A DNA stretch of 64,000 nucleotides from Calliopum simillimum (lineage: Eukaryota; Arthropoda; Insecta; Diptera; Lauxaniidae), in assembly GCA_951812925.1 (NCBI GenBank), contig OX638368.1:19903187-19967186 (forward strand). Direction: 5' to 3'. The position numbers were made by a program, and so were the translations under genes. The notes beneath the pieces were generated by a model, which was not told where the DNA came from, made no database searches, and saw nothing but the letters and a program-made list of their open reading frames with translations. Each line of letters starts with the position of its first letter. The first letter of the stretch is position 1. Positions 11,872 to 22,993 of this stretch are shown piece after piece.

Positions 11872-12599
11872 CTAACCTAACCTAACCTAACCTAACCTAA
11901 CCTAACCTAACCTAACCTAACCTAACCTAACCTAACCTAACCTAACCTAACCTAACCTAACCTAACCTAACCTAACCTAACCTAACCTAACCTAACCTAA
12001 CCTAACCTAACCTAACCTAACCTAACCTAACCTAACCTAACCTAACCTAACCTAACCTAACCTAACCTAACCTAACCTAACCTAACCTAACCTAACCTAA
12101 CCTAACCTAACCTAACCTAACCTAACCTAACCTAACCTAACCTAACCTAACCTAACCTAACCTAACCTAACCTAACCTAACCTAACCTAACCTAACCTAA
12201 CCTAACCTAACGTAACCAAACCAAACCAAACCTAACCTAACCTAACCAAACCTAACCTAACCTAACCTAACCTAACCTAACCTAACCTAACCAAACCTAA
12301 CCTAACCTAACCTAACCTACCCTAACCTTACCTAACCTAACCTAACCTAACCTAACCTAACCTAACTTAACCTAACCTAACCTAACCTAACCTAACCTAA
12401 CCTAACCTAACCTAACCTAACCTAACCTAACCTAACCTAACCTAACCTAACCTAACCTAACCTAACCTAACCTAACCTAACCTAACCTAACCTAACCTAA
12501 CCTAACCTAACCTAACCTAACCTAACCTAACCTAACCTAACCTAACCTAACCTAACCTAACCTAACCTAACCTAACCTAACCTAACCTAGCCTAACCTA
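11872..12599 (+). repeat. (CCTAA)n array, about 145 copies
   Basis: This is a nearly pure tandem array of the complement of TTAGG, the ancestral arthropod telomere repeat. Sparse variants occur, notably CCAAA units at about 12211-12250. It starts nine bases after the LINE stop codon with no poly(A). Higher flies are generally held to have lost TTAGG telomeres. The position makes a LINE 3' tail the simpler explanation than a telomere relic. Confidence 0.95.
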
Positions 12600-14247
12600 T
12601 AGTGCAATGGTATTAGTTCTACAACATTTTAATGTAACTAACCTTCTCGGGATCAAATACATTAATGTCAATAACAATTAAAACAAAACATATTTTCCAC
12701 ATAAATTTTCCGGAAAATTAGTTTAAAATGTAATTAAAAACAAAACATGGTACATTGAATTCAAACACCCCGACGGCAATGCATAGTGCGCAACCCGAAA
12801 AGGTTGAGGTCGAGGTTGTTATTAAGTCAAAGAGACATTCTACATCATCCATGAGATGCTTGACAGCAAGCACGCACACAAACGCAGAAGGACAACCACC
12901 AACTCAAAGGCAGCATGACGGTTCCGGTATCATGACAGCAGGGGTGCTCCAAAAGTGAAAAAACAACAACAAAAACGAACAGATCAAATTATAAAATTTG
13001 AAAAAACGAAAACCATTTAAACGGAGATGTGTACAACAAGCACTTTGTCACCTTTTATGATCGATGTCAACCATGTTCGCCTTGGCAATTGGTTGCTTTT
13101 TTGATTAGATTCTCTGAGAGATGAGATACTCTGATGCTGCGCTACCTTCACATACCTTTTGGCTGCAAATAGCATGTTATCTATCTAAAAGGAAAAGACC
13201 CACATAATGTCAACGAGCGCGTAGCACGAGCTATATGAAGATGAGCAGCGAAAAAAATCGTAGTGTCGGAAATGAATTTGTACGCAAAAAAAAAGGACCC
13301 TTGAAATAGTACTCCGACGATCATTTTATGCTCCTTCACCTTTCTTCTTTTCTTTTTTTTTTCACAAAACAACAATTTACTTTTCCAAACAGTTGGGTGT
13401 CCTTTCTTTGTTAAACAAAAACTTGAAGAAAAAAACAGGACAATTTCATTTATATCGTATTTTTTGTCTATGTCCATTTGCCGCCTGGTAGGTGTCCAAA
13501 TTAGTGGGTTTACCTTGACACTGGCAATAGTTTTTCGTTCAGATAGTTTTATTAGTGGCAGTCGTTTACAGCCACTAAAATTCAAGGAACGTTCGTTAGT
13601 TTATTCTTAGCTCGGTAGGGTTGCGTATCCTTGCATCACCTTGGTGTGTGTGCATACCTATGTGCTATGGTCTAAACCAGCAGTTTCGTTGTTAGTTGTA
13701 CGAATATATTTGACTGCATATTTAAGATTGTGTGTCAATGCACAGCTGCATTTCTGAAAATTAGGCGTTTTGTTTTTAATTTCCATGAAATTTGACTACA
13801 TTTTGCGGGCAACTTTAGTGTCTATGACAATTAATTTGGTTTTAATTGGCCTTGTGACCAAACCGAAGACCTTAGGCCGCTTGTCATTTTTATAATTTAA
13901 ATGTGAAACTCTTTGGAGTGAAGTTCGGAAAAAAGTTTTTCTTCTATTTTATAAATCGTCATTCGGCTTATTCAAAAGAAGCCAAAAATTTCATCAAACT
14001 TTAATAGAAATGTTGTTCTGAGCTGTTTTTAAGCACTCCAAAAAATTATAAAAAAGTAGGATAGTTTACAATTGACGTCACGATATGTACACAGCAAATA
14101 GTTCGGGTGTAAAATTTAAACCAAATTAAAATGAATACAAATCCACACCAAACTTGGTATCAAATCTATGCTACAAATTGGTATACAAACCGTTTATGCT
14201 TGTTCGTATAAAATTTATACAAATAAAGTATTATTACAAAATCAATC
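12600..14247. other. No feature seen
   Basis: This is AT-rich unique sequence. A 134-codon minus-strand frame at 13181-13585 resembles nothing I know and has no supporting signals. Confidence 0.45.
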
Positions 14248-14360
14248 AACGACCATAGGAGGATTCGAACCTATGGCCGTCCATGTAATAGATAGAAACA
14301 TTTTATTTTAACTTACAATTACAAACACGTTAGATCTCTACACCATTGACCGAAATGGTG
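14248..14360 (-). repeat. tRNA-like SINE head, copy 1
   Basis: On the minus strand it reads an A-box-like GGTGTAGAGATCTAACG and a B-box GGTTCGAATCC (14271-14281 inverted). Copy 2 at 14557-14647 shares the layout, but copy 1 has about 22 extra bases between the boxes. It does not close into a tRNA acceptor stem. It is most likely a tRNA-derived SINE or tRNA pseudogene. Confidence 0.5.
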
Positions 14361-14556
14361 AAAAGGTATAAAATTTGTAAATTAAGCAGACGTTGTTCAA
14401 ACTGAATTTGATATTTGAATGCTTCCTATAGCCTTACATAGAATCATTGTGTAATCAGTTTCAATTCAATTAAACAAAAGTAAATAAAAAAGAGAAAGGA
14501 AAATAGAAAATTGGAATAAAAAAAAGTTAAATAAAAAAATTATAATAAAAAAAAAA

Positions 14557-14647
14557 CAACGACCGCAGGAGGATACGAACCTTCGACCGTCCGTGTGATA
14601 TAATTACAAACTCGTTAGACCACTACACCATTGACCGATATGGTAAA
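14557..14647 (-). repeat. tRNA-like SINE head, copy 2
   Basis: On the minus strand it has A-box-like GGTGTAGTGGTCTAACG and B-box GGTTCGTATCC (14571-14581 inverted), with a T10 run directly downstream (A-run at 14547-14556 on the plus strand) that would stop RNA polymerase III. Box spacing is tRNA-like. The acceptor ends do not pair, so I do not call a working tRNA. Confidence 0.5.
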
Positions 14648-14898
14648 GAGGTAAAAAATTTGTATATTAAGAAAACGTTTAAACGAGTTTTCCAGCAAAC
14701 ACTAGAAAAAATATTTCACCTGATACAAATAAAAAATCATCGGAAATATTTCTGTAAGCTCGACGAACCATTTCATGAATGGTTGTACCCAAATCTTTTT
14801 ATCGTCTGCGACAAATCATAAAAATATTTGACATCCATGGGTGCGGGTTCGAATCCTAGCTTGGGTAATTTTTTAAAATTTTTTATTTTACATTTTCA

Positions 14899-15520
14899 TC
14901 ACTTTGTCCTTCCGTTTGTAACGCAGAGAAGGAGGCGTGGCAGATATGGAAAAGTATATATATTCTTGATCAGCGTCACCTCCTGAGTCGATATAGCCAT
15001 GTCCGTCTGTCTGGCTGGCTGGCTGTGTGTGGAAATACACTTTTTGGGAAAACTAAGCAAGATAATTTAATGAAATTTGGTGCATAGCGTTCGGCGTCAA
15101 AGTTAGCTCGGGGGATTGAAAATTAGCGAAATCGGTCAACGGACACGCCTACCGCCCATACAAAATATATATTCAAAATGCTACTTTTGGAGTATTTTTC
15201 TCGATAATGCAACCAAAATACCCATAAATACTACGAATTGTAAGCGCAAGCTCTGGGAAAAAATTGGGCGAATTCGGATAAGAGGGCGTGGCACCTCTCA
15301 TATAAGCAAAAGCTTCAAAACGCTGTACTGAAAACATTTTTTGAGATATACCAACCAAATTTCACTCAAATACTAAGAACTATAAATCCCAACTCTGAGA
15401 AAAAACTTGGTGAATTCGGACAAGAGCGCATGGCACCTCCCATATAAGCAAAATTTTCAAAATATTGCTGTGTAGGGTATTTAATGTTTGGCCAGGCCAA
15501 AGGTAACACCCTTACTAGTT
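14899..15520 (-). repeat. Family A (DINE-1-like) copy
   Basis: It runs from TCACTTTGTCCTTCCGTTTG to TAACACCCTTACTAGTTTT. It contains the module AGTATATATATTCTTGATCA, GAGTCGATATAGCC and a short GTCTG/GGCT microsatellite at about 15000-15030. The terminal TATACCC hairpin is missing on the left. See 54693-55457 for the plus-strand form. Confidence 0.75.
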
Positions 15521-15577
15521 TTAGTTCACTTCTCTATTTTTCTTTTTTTAATTTTATTTACTTGAATTGAAATTGAA

Positions 15578-15698
15578 AACCGAAAATGACCGATATCTCG
15601 AAAACGACACGAAATAAGAAAAAAATAATGCGATTTTCGGAATCTGCAGCCCATTTTACATATAAAATGAATAATGGCATTCCCTGGGGAAAAAATTT
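15578..15698. repeat. Fragment of the 174-1902 foldback arm
   Basis: It shares CCGAAAATGACCGATATC through GGAATCTGCAGCCCATTTTA and the GGCATTCCCTGG end with the right arm of the foldback at 174-1902 (about 1770-1885). Only one arm end is present, next to a family A copy, and I see no partner arm. Confidence 0.75.
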
Positions 15699-15699
15699 T

Positions 15700-17475
15700 T
15701 ACTCATTTGTTGCACAGTGTAAAAAAAAAGACGAACAGACTGAAAAAAATTCGGAAAAAAAGGCCAAAAATATCAGAGTCAGAGTGCTGGAATGAGATAG
15801 TCAAAAGAACAGAAATATAGAAATAGTTTTATGGTATGTTAAGAACAAAAATTGATTTTCAAGCGTTGATAAGTGATGATATAGGCTCTGCGTGAAAAGT
15901 TTCGAACAATGCAATCTGGGCAAGATCTTCAACTAAAGAACATTCAGAACAATACGAGAGTTTAACGACAAAAAGTGCCAGAGCACCATTCAAAACAATT
16001 CAAGCAGAATATATATTTTTCCTGAAGAATATAACTAACTGCAATGAGTGCCACTTTATGCAAAAAAGCATAAAAATTTCAAATCATATGAAGGGCTTAA
16101 AAAACTTCCAGATCAACACTTTTGAATGCCAAAAACGAACGAAAAATACGCGCGTAAAGTGTGAAAAATTGCTCAAGCATTGCAGCGATTTAGTATATCG
16201 AAGTGCAATTATTATGAAAATATTAACCCGATTTCAAGAGTAAGCACATTGACTTTTGCTATTCCCCCAAAGATTCCCGCACACACAAAAAAGCGTGAGA
16301 ACGAAATCTCAAAGACTAATGGATTTTTGTCCCGCGCCAAGGTAGGAAATAAACAAAACGTTTATTGAAATCAAACTGTCAAGTTTTCGTAAGAGAAAAG
16401 GACCATTGCAAAACTCATACGAGAGCAGTTCAATTGTTTTCGCACACCCTACTTTGAGTACTTTTTCTTAAGAATGAAACACAATAGAAAGTGTACACCA
16501 CTTTTGTGTATTATTGTACAACAACTACATACTTTGAAAATAATAACAGTCCGATAGACCCCATAATTATAGCAATACAATAGAAATTAGGTGCTTTATG
16601 GCAATTTAATGGAACTCGGTTGCTCGCTCTATGTGCACGCATTCTCCAGTGCCAGACAGTGTAAAAGGTGGGCCAACATCTCTTCTGAGTGCCACCCATT
16701 TTTGTTACATTTTCAAGTCAGTAAATCCTTACCCATACCTTCAACTTCAAAATTCGTCTTCTCGCCAGCATATCCTTGTGTGTGTTTGTTTCATTTCCGG
16801 CATGGCATATCATATTTCCGTTTTTGGTTCAAAAAGTCAGTTAAGATTTTTCTTAAACTTTTGCGATATTTCTTTGCATTGCTTGACTTGACTTTTGTGT
16901 TTTGTGAAAGGGGACGACGATTTTTGTTGCTTCCTTTTAATAGATTTCTATACAAAAATGTCCTTTGGCAGTTTAGCAAAAGTTTTTGTTCTTTTCAGTT
17001 GCATTCCAGTGCGCGTAATTATTGTTCGTCGTAACTGCAAATTATAGTCACTTCCTTGGTCCTTTTATTTTTGTGCCCTCAATTATTGAGTTGCCGAAAT
17101 GAAAAAGATTTCTTTTGTATGTGGAACATTGAATGATTTTTGTTCTTTTGCTTGAAATTCCATTTCTTTTGCATACGGGTGTGCGCATTTACCTGCATCT
17201 TGAAAGTAAATGTTGATTTTATATGTTCAGCAGGCAGGATAGTATGAAAATACGTACATCGAGGTTTGCATGTTTCACTAAAGTTCTTTAAATTTTAATT
17301 TCGGTTTGATTTCAAAATTTTTAGATTTTCGTGAAATGACGCACACAAATTTGATACAAATTTTTCGCAAAAAAGGATGTGACATGGAAGATTTCGTCTG
17401 AAAATATTTATTCGTAAAAACTACTTAGAACAACTTTTTGACCGACTAGTCGCGACTCTCAACTCATAATCTACA
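15700..17475. other. No feature seen
   Basis: This is AT-rich sequence. A 147-codon frame at 16591-17034 has no recognisable domain and codon use like its surroundings, so I do not call it. Confidence 0.45.
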
Positions 17476-17477
17476 TA

Positions 17478-17734
17478 TGAGCCGTTCAAAATGACAATGG
17501 TGCAACTCCAAAACGAGACAAAAGTGATGTCATATAAATTATGTGCCATAATGATCGGCTATTTGGTCGGTATAATTTTTTCAACTTAATTTCAACAATT
17601 CCATATCAGCAAATAAATTTTTCGTGAAAACAGAAATCAATTTTATTCATCCCTAACAAAATATCAGCCAATTAATATTATGACATTACTTTTGCTTCGT
17701 TTTGGAGTTGCACCATTGTCATTTTAACGGCTCA
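17478..17734. mobile_element. Hairpin MITE, 257 bp, TA-flanked
   Basis: Inverted arms start TGAGCCGTTCAAAATGACAA on the left, with a near-perfect inverse at the right end, and extend about 90 bp. TA dinucleotides flank both ends (17476-17477, 17735-17736). No coding sequence is present. The class is likely Tc1/mariner-mobilised. Confidence 0.8.
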
Positions 17735-17762
17735 TATATGTTATTTATAACTAATAGTACGC

Positions 17763-18170
17763 CCTGTTTTTTATCAGAGCTTGCGCTTACAATTCGTAGT
17801 ATTTATGTGTATTTTGGTTGCATTGTCGTGAAAAATACTCCTAATATTGCATTTTGAATTTATTTGTTGTATGGTCTGTAGGCGTGTCCGTTGACCGATT
17901 TTGCTCATTTTCAATCCCACGCGTTAACTATGACGACGGAGGCAGTGTACCAAATTTCATTGAATTATCTTGCTCAGTTTTCCCAAAAAGTGTATTTCCA
18001 CACACAGCCAGCCAGCCAGCCAGCCAGCCTGCCAGACGTACATGGCTATATCGGCTCAGGAGGTGACGCTGATCAAGAATATATATACTTTTCTATATCT
18101 GCCACGCCTCCTTCTCTGCGTTACAAACGGAAGGACAAAGTGAATATACCCCGGGTGTAGGGTATAAAAA
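17763..18170 (+). repeat. Family A (DINE-1-like) copy
   Basis: This is the 3' half of the family: TTGCGCTTACAATTCGTAGT, the GGCGTGTCCGTTGACCG block, an (AGCC)n microsatellite at about 18005-18030, the TGATCAAGAATATATATACT module, and the end GGGTGTAGGGTATAAAAA. Confidence 0.8.
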
Positions 18171-18180
18171 TGAATGTTTG

Positions 18181-18384
18181 TATGTTGAAAAAAAAATTTT
18201 TTTCTTTTTTTCTTTTTTTCTACGCGTTTCATGACATGGATGAGATTTGGTATATGTGTTAAGAGTTTCGGCACAAATAATGTCCAAGGAAAAAATGGGC
18301 GGTACCACGCCCTTAAAAATTAATTTAATTGGAAATGCCCCGGCCTCTGTACAAGAGAAGGTGTAGCGACGCACACCGGGAAAT
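18181..18384 (-). repeat. Family E copy 1
   Basis: Its complement matches 21798-22020: ATTTCCCGGTGTGCG start, AACTTCTCTTGTACA-like block, GGTACCGCCCATTTTT and CCAAATCTCATCCATGTC. The element class is unknown. It abuts the family A copy before it. Confidence 0.65.
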
Positions 18385-18424
18385 GTTAATTTTCATTATA
18401 AAATAGAAAGCCAAAAAGATCAAA

Positions 18425-19576
18425 AAAAGTTCGCGAAATGGGAGGTAATGAGTGGAAATAAAAATTTAAAATTATTTTTTCTTTTTAATATGTTCTTTTT
18501 TAACCTTAATATATTTTTTAGATCTCTGAAATAACTTATTAATACCATCGAAAAAAAATGTTTTATCTTTAGTGTCAAAATAAGCCGAAATTGCTGACCT
18601 GACTTCGTCATCGTTGTAAAATTTTTTTAATCAGAGCATTTTCTTCATCTTTGGCAATAAATAATGATCACTGATGGCTTGGTCTGGACTATGAGGTGGG
18701 TTAGCCAAAATGTCAAAGTCCACCTTCTGCAGGGCGGCCATCGCAACACGGTTTTTGTGAACAGGGCGCGTTATCGTGCAGAAAGGAGGGACGTCTTTGG
18801 CCAATTTTTCACTTCTTTTTCCTCTGAGCTTCTTTAAGCCACACTTTTGTTGAAGCGTAGCATTCTCCGCTTATGCAGACACCTTGTTTTTTGTAATCGA
18901 TCAACAGGATCACTTCTCTGAGTCCCAAAAGCCTGTTGTCATGATTTTCCCAGCCGACTATGATTCCTTAAACTTCTTAGTTGGTGGTTTGCCTTTTTGT
19001 GTCAGTGCATAAACCCTTGTTTGGACTCAGGTTCATAATGATGAACGCAAGGTTTGTCCCCAATAACAATTTTAACCAATACTCCATTCCTGTCTTCGCG
19101 ACAGAGGTCCAAAAAAACTCGAGAGAATACTAAATGCGCTATTTTTTTAGGATAAGTTAGTCTTCTCGTCATCCACCTTGCACTGACTTTAGTCATACCA
19201 AGGTTAGCGTGAGCAATTTTTAAAGTAATTGCATCTGATACTCCAACCATTTCTTCAAGCTATGCTTTCTTTAGTCAGGCATCCTTCAATATTATTTTTC
19301 GGACTTTTTGAATGATTTTCGGAGTGGTCACCTCGATCGGTCGTCCTGGCTGTGTGTCGTCGTCAAGTGAATCTTTGCCTTGCTTAAAGAGGTAATGCCA
19401 CTTGTAAGCCAAACGGATAACATCTCTTCCAGTTTGATTGGTCGACGATAGTTCGAAGACTAATGACCAATGAAATAAAATTTAAAATGTTTTAGTGTTA
19501 AAAAATTATATATTGAAAAGGTAAATAAAATTTGTATTTTTATATCTACTATTTTCCCTCACATTCCGCGAACTTT
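18425..19576 (-). mobile_element. Second mariner-like element, near full length
   Basis: Diverged inverted ends read AAAGTTCGCGAAATG (left) and AAAGTTCGCGGAATG (right, inverted). TA follows the right end; the left TA is not clear. Its length of about 1.15 kb is close to full mariner size. It holds a degraded transposase on the minus strand. Confidence 0.75.
18480..19465 (-). pseudogene. Mariner transposase, frameshifted and stopped
   Basis: Reading the minus strand from about 19465: YKWHYLFKQGKDSLDDD and GRPIEVTTPKIIQKV (DNA-binding region, about 19330-19440), NLGMTKVSARW (about 19190), VIGDKPCVHHYEPESKQ (about 19020-19070, first catalytic Asp), LHDNA (about 18780, second Asp), and SPDQAISDHYL (about 18680, third Asp). 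The last two aspartates keep the mariner D34D spacing once the frame change after LHDNA is ignored. There are stops near 19270 and after KMKKML. It belongs to a lineage different from the relics at 18-2358 and 50835-51722. Confidence 0.9.
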
Positions 19577-19688
19577 ATAACCTCCCCTCGTGTTTTAAAA
19601 TTCTGAACCCTAAAAATTTATACTGGATTTTAGAAAAGTTTATTTCAGTGTTAATACTAAATTTTCATATATATTTTTTAAGTAAGTT

Positions 19689-20161
19689 GAACAAAACGGT
19701 GCCGTGACATAGTCCCCACGGACATAATCCCCATTCACGAAATGGAGATTATGTCCGCCAATAATTCGGACATAGTCCCCATTTCTAAAATGGGGATTAT
19801 GTCCGCAAGTGTTTCGGACATAGTCCCCAGGAAAAAACGGACATAGTCCCCATAACGATATTTTGTTATTGACAACAGCCGCAGCTCAGGATTTACAACT
19901 CCCAAAAATTCCAGTACCGTTTCCGCGGCGGCCTTCAGCCGCTGATCAGTCTATAATATATCCAACACCTAGTTTGCTAGCCACAGTAATTTTACATAAG
20001 AGCAGGGGTAAGTGGGCGGCCTGTGGCCGCAGCTCAGGATTTAAAACTTCCTGCGGACATAACCTCCATGACCAAAATGGGGATTATGTCCGAAAAATTT
20101 TCGGTCATTTATTAAGTGGGGATTATGTCCGTTGGGTCTATGTCCGGTAACCGAACAAAAC
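19689..20161. mobile_element. FB-like foldback with GGACATAGTCCCC motifs and 9-bp duplication
   Basis: The element is 19698-20152, flanked by the 9-bp direct repeat GAACAAAAC (19689-19697 and 20153-20161). The ends are inverted: GGTGCCGTGACATAG against GGTTACCGGACATAG. Both arms are built from alternating CGGACATAGTCCCC and GGGGATTATGTCCG motifs, which are mutually complementary, so the arms can fold internally as well as with each other. A duplicated CCGCAGCTCAGGATTTA lies at 19879 and 20028. No coding sequence is present. Confidence 0.8.
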
Positions 20162-21797
20162 TAACTAAAAAAAACAGGTGGAGAGTTTTCAAACAGAGAA
20201 TGACAAAAGGATACAAAAACGGGTGGAGAGTGACTAAACGAAAAATGAAAAAATGTTGCAAAAACAGTAATAAGTATTACAATGACAATAGACATTTAAA
20301 AAAAGTTGAAACTGGTGAATAGCAACTCTTATTGTTTTTTGATTTAATTATATAAAGATAAAATAATATGTTTAGTAATATTAAAAAAACTTACGCGGAG
20401 AATGACATACGGAGAATGACATACACTCACTATCGAAAAACATTAACTGATTGAGCTGAAAATGCACTGAATCTCCTTTCTCTTCACTTTCAGTTCTCTT
20501 TTTACTCATTATTTAAAATATTTACTGTAAGAATAAAGAAAACTGAGCGAAGATAGTCTAAAATGTCTATGCACATATGTCAGTTCTTTATAAAAAATCT
20601 TTTTCCAAGAGTTACCACAGAAAAATAGTAACAGTAATATATATAGAACCAATGTCGTATAAGTTTTTTTCTAAGAAAACAACGTAATAAGCGAAACGGG
20701 CAATTTGAGTGCACTAAGAGGCTGAATGACTTAAAGCCCGTGTCAAGTGGCATTTGTGGTGTGAGCTTACTGTTCCATGTTTTTGAGGAAAAAACACCAA
20801 CATTACAAAAGTATGGCAAAATGCATAGAAAAAGCCAAAAAATCCGTAGGCTGACCCAAGAAATTTTTTTTTTTAAACAAGTCACAAAATCAGTTTTAAC
20901 CCTATGTTTGAAATTTAGTATTAATAACTTTTATTTTTTGACTACTCGAGTGGAGTAAAAATTATGACGCGAATTTTTTCCATGCAACAATAAAAATTGT
21001 TAACATACTTGTCCAGCAGCCCAATCATAAGGAGCCGTTAACTTAATTTTATCTGATTCCTAAACGCCGTTAAAGCTACAGAACTTGTAATAAAGGTTTT
21101 AACAACTTTCAAACTCTGGTTAACAACTTCTCTCTGCCAGATCTTTTAGTTTCAATGATTTTTGTTCATTTTAATAGCTGTTCATAATTGATTTTAACGA
21201 CTTTCATTAAGGCGACTGCAAGTAGTTGGATTATATTAATGATTTACATGTAATGCAAAATAAGAACTGCTCCATTCAGCTGTACAGCTTGATACCGAGA
21301 TGCTGGTCATGAAAATACCAAACTACTGGCCATAAATAATGCAGGACTTAAATTTATTTTCGCAACTTGTAAATTGGATAGAAGCTAAGTAAATTCGATT
21401 ATCATTAGTAACAGCAAAGTTAGTGGGCCATTAACAATTAATTACATAACCACGCTGGAAGCTTCTGTTCTGGCTGAGCCGAAATATTTAATCTGGGTGT
21501 GTTGCGCAGACTTAAGTCAATATGTTATTATGTTCATAACAAAGCGATAAAGAAACGTAACAAAGTCATTTAGAGTAAGCTTTATCATAAAAATTGTTTA
21601 AGGCGCTTACGATAATTTCTTTGAAAGTGCTTAATATGGAAATTTACTAGCTTTATAACTGAGTAGCCGAGTCGCAAAACCAGGAATATCCACCCGAAAA
21701 CCAATGTATTAAAATTTTCACGGTTATCGATCCTACCGTTTGGGTGTCTATAAGGAACATACAGACATACATACATTAGGTTTTATCTACACACTAG
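20162..21797. other. No gene; one short duplication
   Basis: GGTGGAGAGT units repeat at about 20175-20240, and a 17-bp unit GGAGAATGACATAC is duplicated at 20397-20425. The rest is AT-rich with nothing recognisable. Confidence 0.45.
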
Positions 21798-22460
21798 CAT
21801 TTCCCGGTGTGCGTTGCTGCAACTTCTCTTGTACAAAGGGCGTGGCATTTCTAATTAAATTATACCAAAGCATTGTCTCATCTAAGTAAGTGAACTAAAT
21901 AGTTTCAGAGATATGAAATTTTTTTAAGGGCTTGGTACCGCCCATTTTTCCCTTAGATATTATTTGTGTCAAAGCTCTTAATACATTTACCAAATCTCAT
22001 CCATGTCCGTTAAATATTTTCAGCGATTTGATATGATTTTTTTGAAAACACGAAAAAAACAAACTATCCAATAGGGGATCCTTGGGTGAAAAAAAATTAA
22101 TTTCAACTAAAATATCGTTAAAAGTCATGAAACGCGTAGAAAAAACGAAAACATTTTTTTTTTAATTTTTGGTTCCGACATCGTAGGGGGGACCCTTGAG
22201 TAAAAAAAAATTTTTTTCGACTAAAATGTTGTAAAAAGTCATGAAACGCGTATAAAAAACAAAAAAAAAAAAAAAAAAAAATTTGGTTCCGATATTCTAG
22301 GGGGGGGGGCCCTTGTGAAAAAAAAAAACACAGAAAAAACTAATGATACAGAACATGCGTTGTACCTAAAAACCTATAAATATAAATTTTTCACGGTGAT
22401 CGGTCCAGCCATTCGGGAGTCTATAAGGAACGTACAGGCATAGAAACATTCATTTTGATA
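21798..22460 (+). repeat. Family E copy 2 with an internal tandem repeat
   Basis: It starts CATTTCCCGGTGTGCG and continues through GGTACCGCCCATTTTTCCC. From about 22065 to 22330 a roughly 115-bp unit repeats 2.5 times; each unit holds AGTCATGAAACGCGTA and GGTTCCGACATC followed by a G-run. Copy 1 (18181-18384, opposite strand) carries only one such unit. Confidence 0.65.
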
Positions 22461-22990
22461 CGGATATATATAATACTATTTACAAATAATACTGTTCTTG
22501 CAACATTTTGTCATTCTCCTGTATAGTAATCCTCCCGTGAAATTTACTCCGGGAGAATGGCTCTCTTACGAGACATTGTTGTTTATTGGTAAATTCATTA
22601 GATTTGTTGAACTAAGTTTCAGTGTTGCCAATAAAAACTTTCAAAATCCTCAAAAATCGAGAAAAAATCCTCAATTTTAAGTAATATTCCTCATATCTGA
22701 ATAAAGACGGCGAAATATGATAAGTTCAATTTGAAAGATTTTCAAAAGACGGAATTTAAACCATAATTTGATTTGAAAAGTCCTTAAATAGGGCAAGTTA
22801 GAGTTTCATATTGCCCTACTAAATATAAGTCTTAAAAGAAGGGCACCGCTTCAAAACGGATAAAAGAATGTTGTGGATTCCTTCTGAAAAATATTGCCGA
22901 AAATCCTTAAATCCTTTCTAACACACATTTGGGGGAACACATAGGTGGGAACAAAATGAGCCATGTTTTGGTACATTTTTCGGAGGTTCA
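22461..22990. other. No feature seen
   Basis: This is AT-rich unique sequence between two repeats. Confidence 0.4.
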
Positions 22991-22993
22991 CCA

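Larger units (their letters stand above)
9350..12599 (+). mobile_element. I-clade-like LINE, 3' part, ending in (CCTAA)n
   Basis: In order it holds reverse transcriptase remnants (about 9421-9780), RNase H remnants (about 10180-10500), a C-terminal Cys/His region (11546-11862), a stop at 11860-11862, nine further bases and a long (CCTAA)n array. RT followed by RNase H in one polyprotein is typical of I/LOA-type LINEs; Jockey and R1 types lack RNase H. The 5' half is absent and the RT centre with its YADD motif is deleted. A family B MITE (10652-11543) interrupts it. The element is dead. Confidence 0.75.

Noticed and set aside
11872..12599. True chromosome end or telomere.
   Set aside because: The array is interstitial, with unique DNA on its right side, and is joined to a LINE ORF on its left.
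13181..13585. 134-codon open frame on the minus strand.
   Set aside because: Low-complexity Lys/Phe-rich sequence, no known domain, no splice or promoter support.
14787..14864. Possible tRNA on the plus strand (ends TACCCAA/TTGGGTA, B-box GGGTTCGAATCC, T-run after).
   Set aside because: The T-stem has only three good pairs, the anticodon loop would be nine bases and there is no A-box, so it is not called as a tRNA gene.
16591..17034. 147-codon open frame on the plus strand.
   Set aside because: Phe/Leu/Ser-rich translation of T-rich DNA with no recognisable motif; overlapping frames are equally long-winded.
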